Source of the DNA: Neolentinus lepideus HHB14362 ss-1
Taxonomy: Eukaryota > Basidiomycota > Agaricomycetes > Gloeophyllales > Gloeophyllaceae
Length of the DNA: 64,000 nucleotides
NCBI GenBank assembly: GCA_001632425.1
Contig: KV425634.1
Span: 59,413-123,412 of the forward strand
Reading direction: 5' to 3'
Shown here: positions 59,022 to 64,000 of the stretch, piece after piece
Layout of the letters: the number at the start of each line of letters is the position of its first letter
Position numbering within the stretch: position 1 is the first letter of the stretch
Notes under the pieces: generated by a model
Databases searched by the model: none
What the model saw: the letters and a program-made list of their open reading frames with translations, nothing else
What the model was told of the DNA's origin: nothing
Made by a program: the position numbers and the translations under genes

Positions 59022-59578
59022 GACCTGTAAACACCGTATCTAGCAAGCAAACAATATGCAATCGTACCTTTATAGCTACGGCACAATATAGCAGTGATGA
59101 TTTTGGAAGCTGGGGTCAGTCGGCTCGACTACCGAAGACATGTGTTGGAGCCAGAAGCGTCCATCGGAAAGTCTTATGCGCCGAGCTATCAGAAAGAATC
59201 CTGTCTGCGTGATGTAAATGAAATCAGGGTGGTTTCATGGTCGATTTCGGGCCTTAGAGTAAGACGGTCTTACGCTTCCTTGAAACCCAATTCACGGACA
59301 AAATAATAACCCGTAATAGAATGCTGGTCTTTCCGAAGATCGTTCGGGCCCGACGTCTATAGGCAAGCCTTATTGTAAACAGTAAGTCAGGATTTATCTA
59401 GCACAATGCACGACCACGTACCCGTAGCTGTGGTTCCTTAACGAAAATGCTTTCTAATGTCCCAGTGACCGATTCGGGACCTTACAGTCACAACCAATGA
59501 AGAGTGTAACTTAACGACGAACCATACACTTTCTGCCCTCTTACGAGCAGAGAGTTTCCTCGGGTGTTTGGTTATCGC
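59022..59578. other. SDR 5' flank, duplicated unit
   Basis: Matches the 5' flanks of copies 4 and 6. A TTTATAGCTACGGCAC TATA region lies about 45 bp upstream of the copy 5 start. No gene. Confidence 0.45.
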
Positions 59579-60110
59579 CTAGTTGAACCAAAGACCTTCA
59601 TCAGCTGCAAGGGTCTGACCTGCCAGCAAATTAGCCGGATTAGGCGTGTGACATGAGAGCTATCTCCGAGCATGTCTATCGTGGACGCTCACCTCCTTCA
59701 AGACGACTTTTGAGCCATCGTCCTAGCTTCCCTGTACCATCCAGTGAGGTCTGTACTGTTGATTGGACCGGCAAGACAGCATTCACATTATGTCAGGAAT
59801 CATACGTACGTAGACCTGTCCGACAGCTGAACGTGTCTGGGAACCCCCGAAAGGTTGGGCTATTGTGACAATACGAGTTCGGTGTAGAACAACCTTTCTA
59901 CTTACTCATCAGAGCCTTTGTCACACCCCGTTCATCCCTATTGACGGTGATACTATGCGGTCCAAACTCGCACGGTAAGAATGTCAATTGGATTTACAGA
60001 GAGTCGTATTACATGTTGACACCGACCAGCAGCTTGAGACAATGCTCGAACTGTAAGCTTGCTTGCCATAGCACACTGCCCTTCAGATAACGGGTGGTGT
60101 TTTGAATCAG
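59579..60110 (-). pseudogene. SDR relic (three exons)
   Basis: Reversed, it shows ASKLTVRALSQAA (near 60060-60020; YSASK has lost its Tyr), CEFGPHSITVNRDE (near 59985-59940) and a last exon QTLAADEGLWFN with stop at 59579. The exons before and between are gone. It is a sister of the relic at 55.5 kb and older than copies 1-6. Confidence 0.65.
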
Positions 60111-60138
60111 AATATTTCCGCCAATGGAAAAGAGAGAA

Positions 60139-60644
60139 CCAAGGGGCCGACAGAAAGAAAGTTCCTATACACGACGTCAGAAAGTCCGACTAAGGCCCAG
60201 GGAGGGACCCCCCTCCCCTACGTAATCGTCACACGACCCATATTAGGTAAATAAATTACCAAATCCGTCTTATTTTGTCATTTCAACATACCTCAACTTG
60301 GAGTAAATAAGTATCATGGGTCTCCATTAAAGTAACATACATCAGATAATATTATGACATGAATGAAGATTAAGTTTTCTAGCCAACCTTCATTAATGGG
60401 AAGACACTCGACGACGCCAAATAAGGTCAAATAGCACAGTGGCACCTCTTCCTCCTGCCAGTGAAAGAAATGCTGGTAGTCCACTATAGCTATTTTATAC
60501 CATTCTGGGATCGTGTGGGCTTGGAATCATCTATCTGTGGTCATTAGCAGTCCAAATAAGGGGGTCTTCAGAAAGTCCGGATAAGGACCTCGAAGGGACC
60601 CCCCCCTCCCCGTGTGCCGGCAACTCCCGGTGTCGGCCCCTTGG
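60139..60644. mobile_element. 506-bp inverted-repeat element with empty site
   Basis: Ends CCAAGGGGCCGACA and TGTCGGCCCCTTGG are perfect inverted repeats. AGAGAA flanks both sides (6-bp duplication). The sister unit at 55.7 kb reads CCGCCAATGGAGCAAAGGGA then GAAGATATACAGAGG with no insertion, an empty site. Subterminal direct repeats (CAGAAAGTCCG, GGACCCCCCCTCCCC) are present at both ends. No coding capacity. Confidence 0.85.
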
Positions 60645-61494
60645 AGAGAACATAGATACAGAGGTGATTAGAAGCTCAGATCTCAGAGTGCGAGCGTTGC
60701 TGCTTTAGCTGACACTGGCTCTTCTTCCGGTTAGCACGTCAGGGAGAACAAAAAGGGGCTGACGCAAGACGTGGACGTGGCATAGATTTTGCAGACTTCT
60801 GCATTCCCCTAACTTACATCCCAATTTGGGAGGACGAAGATGTGCCACGAAATGAGGATGAGTACAGATATCGTTTTCAGCAGACCTCTAGGGTAAGCAT
60901 ATGACCTAGTATATGTACCCGCTGTGGGTGAGCACATACACGGCGACTGAGCGATCATGAATGTATATCACCTCAAAGAAACGAAGCATGATTCGGAATA
61001 TCGACAGGTTGTACCGTCGAGCCTAGTGCCGTCATCTATAGTGGCAAACGAATCGACAACCCCCGCGTACAGGAGCAATAGACGTCTATATTCATTGATG
61101 GCCGAGAATTTGCTATCCATGAACAGAAGCAACTGAATGTGTCACCTCAGACGCCCGATTCCGTCGCGATGCATTCAACCGTTGGCAATGGAGGGGACCT
61201 ACTTTCAAACGTCTGCTCAGGTAGACACGCCACCAATCCTAGTGCGGTAGACTGATATGTTAGGATAGTTAGACAAAGAACTGAAGGACGAATGGGGGCT
61301 AAAAGAACGTATGCAGCTCAAACACGTATCGCAAGGTCGCACAGAACTTAGTGACGAGACTACATCAATGAATATGATGTACTGTCCATAATATGGCACT
61401 GGATTTCGGCGTTAAACAGGTCAGCAGACAGCAGTACAAGCAGTGACAAAGCCTGAACCGTAGTGCGGTGTCACACGCATGCACGATAGTGCTT
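60645..61494. other. Intergenic, second copy of the 57.1-57.8 kb unit
   Basis: 60645-60835 continues the 55.74-55.91 kb sequence. At about 60835 it jumps to the counterpart of 57085, so the HAD gene is absent. 60880-61215 is the duplicated block; 61400-61494 is the SDR 3' flank. Confidence 0.55.
60880..61215. repeat. Segmental duplication unit, copy 2
   Basis: Partner of 57150-57480, in the same orientation and at the same distance from the next SDR copy. Confidence 0.6.
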
Positions 61495-62663
61495 CTAGTC
61501 GAACCAAAGACCTCCATCAACGGTAACAGTTTGACCTAGGCAGCGTAAGCACACGCAGCAATGGAATGCACAGACATACCGGTGATGAAGTTAGCGTCCT
61601 TCGACGAAAGGAAAGATACAATACTCGCAATATCGTCCGGGTGACCCATACGACCGAGTGCGGACTTATCTCTGAGCTATTTCATCGAGTCAACATGCGC
61701 ATGAGCAGACGAGAAAAGACAGAACTGACCTGCTGCACCACATCGGTTGAGACTTGATCTGCGATGCACTCGCGAGCTTGAAACAATACTCGTTAGGAGT
61801 GAACACAAAGCACAACGTCCTTACCAAGCGGTGTATCGATCGTCCCAGGCGCATAAGCATTCACCGTAATATCATACGGCCCAAGCTCGCAAGCTACAGT
61901 CATTGAAGTCAGCCTTTGGATGTAGCGGGTCCATGATGTCCTAACCTGCAGATTGCGTCAGGCCTCGGACTGCAAATTTGCTCGCAGAATAACTACTTCC
62001 TGCCAAAAGACCTGATAAGGCAGTATCAGTGACGGATCGTCCGTCTAAGACGGAACAAATCAGCACCCTTCTTTCCGGCCACGGAGGATGCACCTATACT
62101 CATAAGTGTCGGATTGACTTGAAGAAGCAGGAGAACAAGCCTCGTACCAATTATTCTACCGCCACGTTTCTGTTCAATCATGGTCCTTGCCGCGGCTCTG
62201 TAGCACATGAACAGGCCCCGTGTGTTGACAGATTGTATCTTGTCAAATTCCGCCATGCTCACTAGGATGATGTTAAGTGACAAACATTATGAGGTAGGAG
62301 ATACGCACTTTCAACGATAGGTTTGAAGAAGGCTATCCCGGCATTTGCGACCATCTGCGAGCACTCGTAGAGATTCCCATCATAAGCTGGACTAAAAAAA
62401 CTTACCACATCGAGTCCTCCAAGTTTGTCGGCGACCGTTGTAACCAGGCTGTTCACATCCTTCTCCTCACTAACATCGGCTTCCACAGTCACAGTTTGCC
62501 CTCCGGACGCGCGTATATCCTCCGATAAAGCTTCCAGTGCGCTCCGCTTTGACGAGAGATCGCTGATGGCAACATTCAGGCCGTCCCTCGCTAGTCTCAG
62601 CGCAATTGCGCGCCCTAGGCCTTGTGCCGCTCCTGTGACGATAGCGATGCGCTTGGCCGCCAT
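61495..62663 (-). CDS. Short-chain dehydrogenase/reductase, copy 6 (intact)
   Basis: About 250 aa from [19 protein letters not shown] at 62663 to [12 protein letters not shown] at 61495. Exon 1 has [20 protein letters not shown], then [95 protein letters not shown]. All are in frame; the acceptor before SALGRMG is a weak TAAG. It is an NAD(P)-dependent SDR with unknown substrate, closest to copy 5 but with the Gln codon that copy 5 lost. Confidence 0.8.
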
Positions 62664-62838
62664 GATCTGCAAATGCCGTGTCTAGTAAGCGAATAGCAGG
62701 CAACTTTATAGCTGGCAGGTCTCGGAAGCCTAAGACACATGTGTTTGAGCCAAACACCGCCCCCCTTCTCCCCCGGCAACTCCCGAGCTATCAGAAAGAT
62801 TGCCGTCATCATGTAAATGAAATCAAAGTGGCTTCATG
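62664..62838. promoter_or_regulatory. SDR copy 6 promoter region
   Basis: A TTTATAGCTGGCAGG TATA-like tract lies about 40 bp upstream of the start, at the place conserved in the other copies. The next element cuts the homology to other 5' flanks. Confidence 0.35.
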
Positions 62839-63334
62839 CACGGCGGACCTGTCCTTCTTCGCGGTAGCGCAAAACAGGACAGTCACCTGTCTTATCACCT
62901 GTCCTTTTCGTCGAGACCTGGACCGGCCTGAATTGCGGTAGGGCTGCATCAGCCCTAGTCTGCGACACGATTTTTGGCATAATGTTACTTATTCACCGTA
63001 TGTATGGTGAACACTCTGAGCACAAATTTCTCCTATCTCAGTGGTAGGCCCCCCAGCCTGCATCATGTATACGTATCAGTTGCATCCTTTCGAGAAAAGT
63101 ATGACTGATTTGTCGCACCGTAGCGCGATCATGAGACATTATTTGAGTCTCGAGAAGAAGAACAGGTGAGGCTCCGTTCAGATGCACGGTCGTGTCCTAG
63201 GTCCTTCAGCCAGTCCAGTTCTTGGAAAAGCACTGCCACAACTGCCGCGCCGCAACAGCCGTGCATCCGAACGAAGCGTGATGACAGGTGACTGTCCTTT
63301 CTCGCCACGAAGAAGGGCAGGTCCGTTGCCCGTG
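62839..63334. mobile_element. ~496-bp inverted-repeat element
   Basis: Left CACGGCGGACCTGTCCTTCT and right, read inward, CACGGGCAACGGACCTGCCC are alignable with a small gap. Both continue CTTCTTCG..GGACAGTCACCTGTC. The SDR copy 5 unit reads through this point without it (TTTCATGGTCGATTTCGGGC then AAGACGGTCTTACG), so it inserted after the duplication. No coding capacity; target duplication not resolved. Confidence 0.7.
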
Positions 63335-64000
63335 GTGTAAGAGTTAGGCGGTCTTACGGTTCCTCCTAAACCCAATTCGAGGGCAAAATATAAGAGAATT
63401 TCCGAAGATCGTTCGAGGTCGACGTCTACAGCTGTAAGGCAAGCCTTATGATCCACAGTAAGCCAGTACGTAGCACACGACCATGTACCCGTGGCTGTAT
63501 TTCCTTAAAAAAACGCTTCCTAATCGGCATGATCGATATCAAGGACGGCAAGTCTCAACGTCTCAGATCTCAGCGACCGATCCCGGGCCTTACAGTCATG
63601 ACGCGTTGACGAACGAAGAGTGTATTTTAACGACAAACCGCACACTTTCTGCCAGGCCTTTAAGCCCAGTCAAAATCGACAAGATAGCCAGCGATTGCCA
63701 GAGATCGATTGGGATTTCTCCGTAATATAATCGCTGGTAATCAAAAGTGGTACTATAAACCTTTTCAGGTATTGGCAGGGATTGCCGTAGATATCATCCA
63801 TACATCCTACACGTGTGTATCGCGCTGCAGAATACACCTAGATACAGGACAATGTGTGATAATCTCGAGTAATCCATGCCCTCCCCTGGGTCCCTGACCG
63901 CCTCAATATCCAGCTTTTGTACAAAATAATCCATTTACAGTGATACACAGCGATGCAAAAGAATACACAGCGATTAAAAACAACAAACACTGTAGCTACG
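63335..64000. other. SDR 5' flank and window edge
   Basis: Continues the duplicated 5' flank (GGCGGTCTTACGGTTCC, CCCAATTCGAGGGCAAAAT). The last 350 bp show no gene. Confidence 0.4.

Noticed and set aside
60177..60620. Direct repeats CAGAAAGTCCG..GGACCCCCC as LTRs of a small retroelement
   Set aside because: They lie inside perfect inverted ends with a 6-bp duplication and an empty paralogous site, so they are subterminal repeats of a DNA element.

Overview
The window is a nuclear fragment from a filamentous basidiomycete, most likely an Agaricomycete. The signs are many introns of about 45-65 bp with GT-AG borders, families typical of that class (DUF6534 and ESG-motif multi-pass membrane proteins, DUF6532, a Plavaka-type transposase, a heme-thiolate peroxygenase), TATA-bearing promoters and a tRNA-Phe(GAA) read by pol III. 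The species cannot be named from sequence alone. Gene models were built by joining exons by eye and comparing paralogous copies in the window.

Layout. 0-15 kb: a duplicated module pairing a 7TM-type membrane protein gene head-to-head with a peroxygenase gene. It is present as an inverted decayed copy (0.3-3.4 kb) and as a copy with an intact peroxygenase at 13.3-14.6 kb but a broken membrane gene at 7.3-8.9 kb. SDR copy 1 and a 454-bp inverted-repeat element lie between. 15.3-22.2 kb: one DNA transposon with matching ends and a 3-bp target duplication, carrying a Plavaka transposase (minus) and a divergent DUF6532 gene (plus). 23.6-30.2 kb: two more membrane protein copies and a dead peroxygenase. 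30.8-37 kb: SDR copies 2 and 3, two small MITEs and an unassigned block. 38.4-42.5 kb: two paralogous farnesyl-diphosphate-synthase-like genes with the same intron positions. 43 kb: tRNA-Phe, then a Plavaka-like MITE. 44.7-48.5 kb: two unrelated membrane protein genes. 48.7-50.2 kb: three inverted-repeat elements nested inside one another. 51.2-64 kb: an O-methyltransferase, SDR copies 4-6 in tandem duplicated units, an HDHD2-like HAD hydrolase, SDR relics and two further inverted-repeat elements.

Interpretation. Prenyl diphosphate synthases, SDR oxidoreductases, an O-methyltransferase, a peroxygenase and a HAD hydrolase together resemble a terpenoid-type accessory locus. No classical terpene cyclase or P450 is visible, so a working cluster is a hypothesis. 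What is directly visible is repeated local duplication followed by decay: SDR copy 5 has an in-frame stop, membrane copy 3 has a stop, membrane copy 4 has a frameshifted micro-exon, and two of three peroxygenases are dead. Non-autonomous DNA transposons of several families are scattered through the region.
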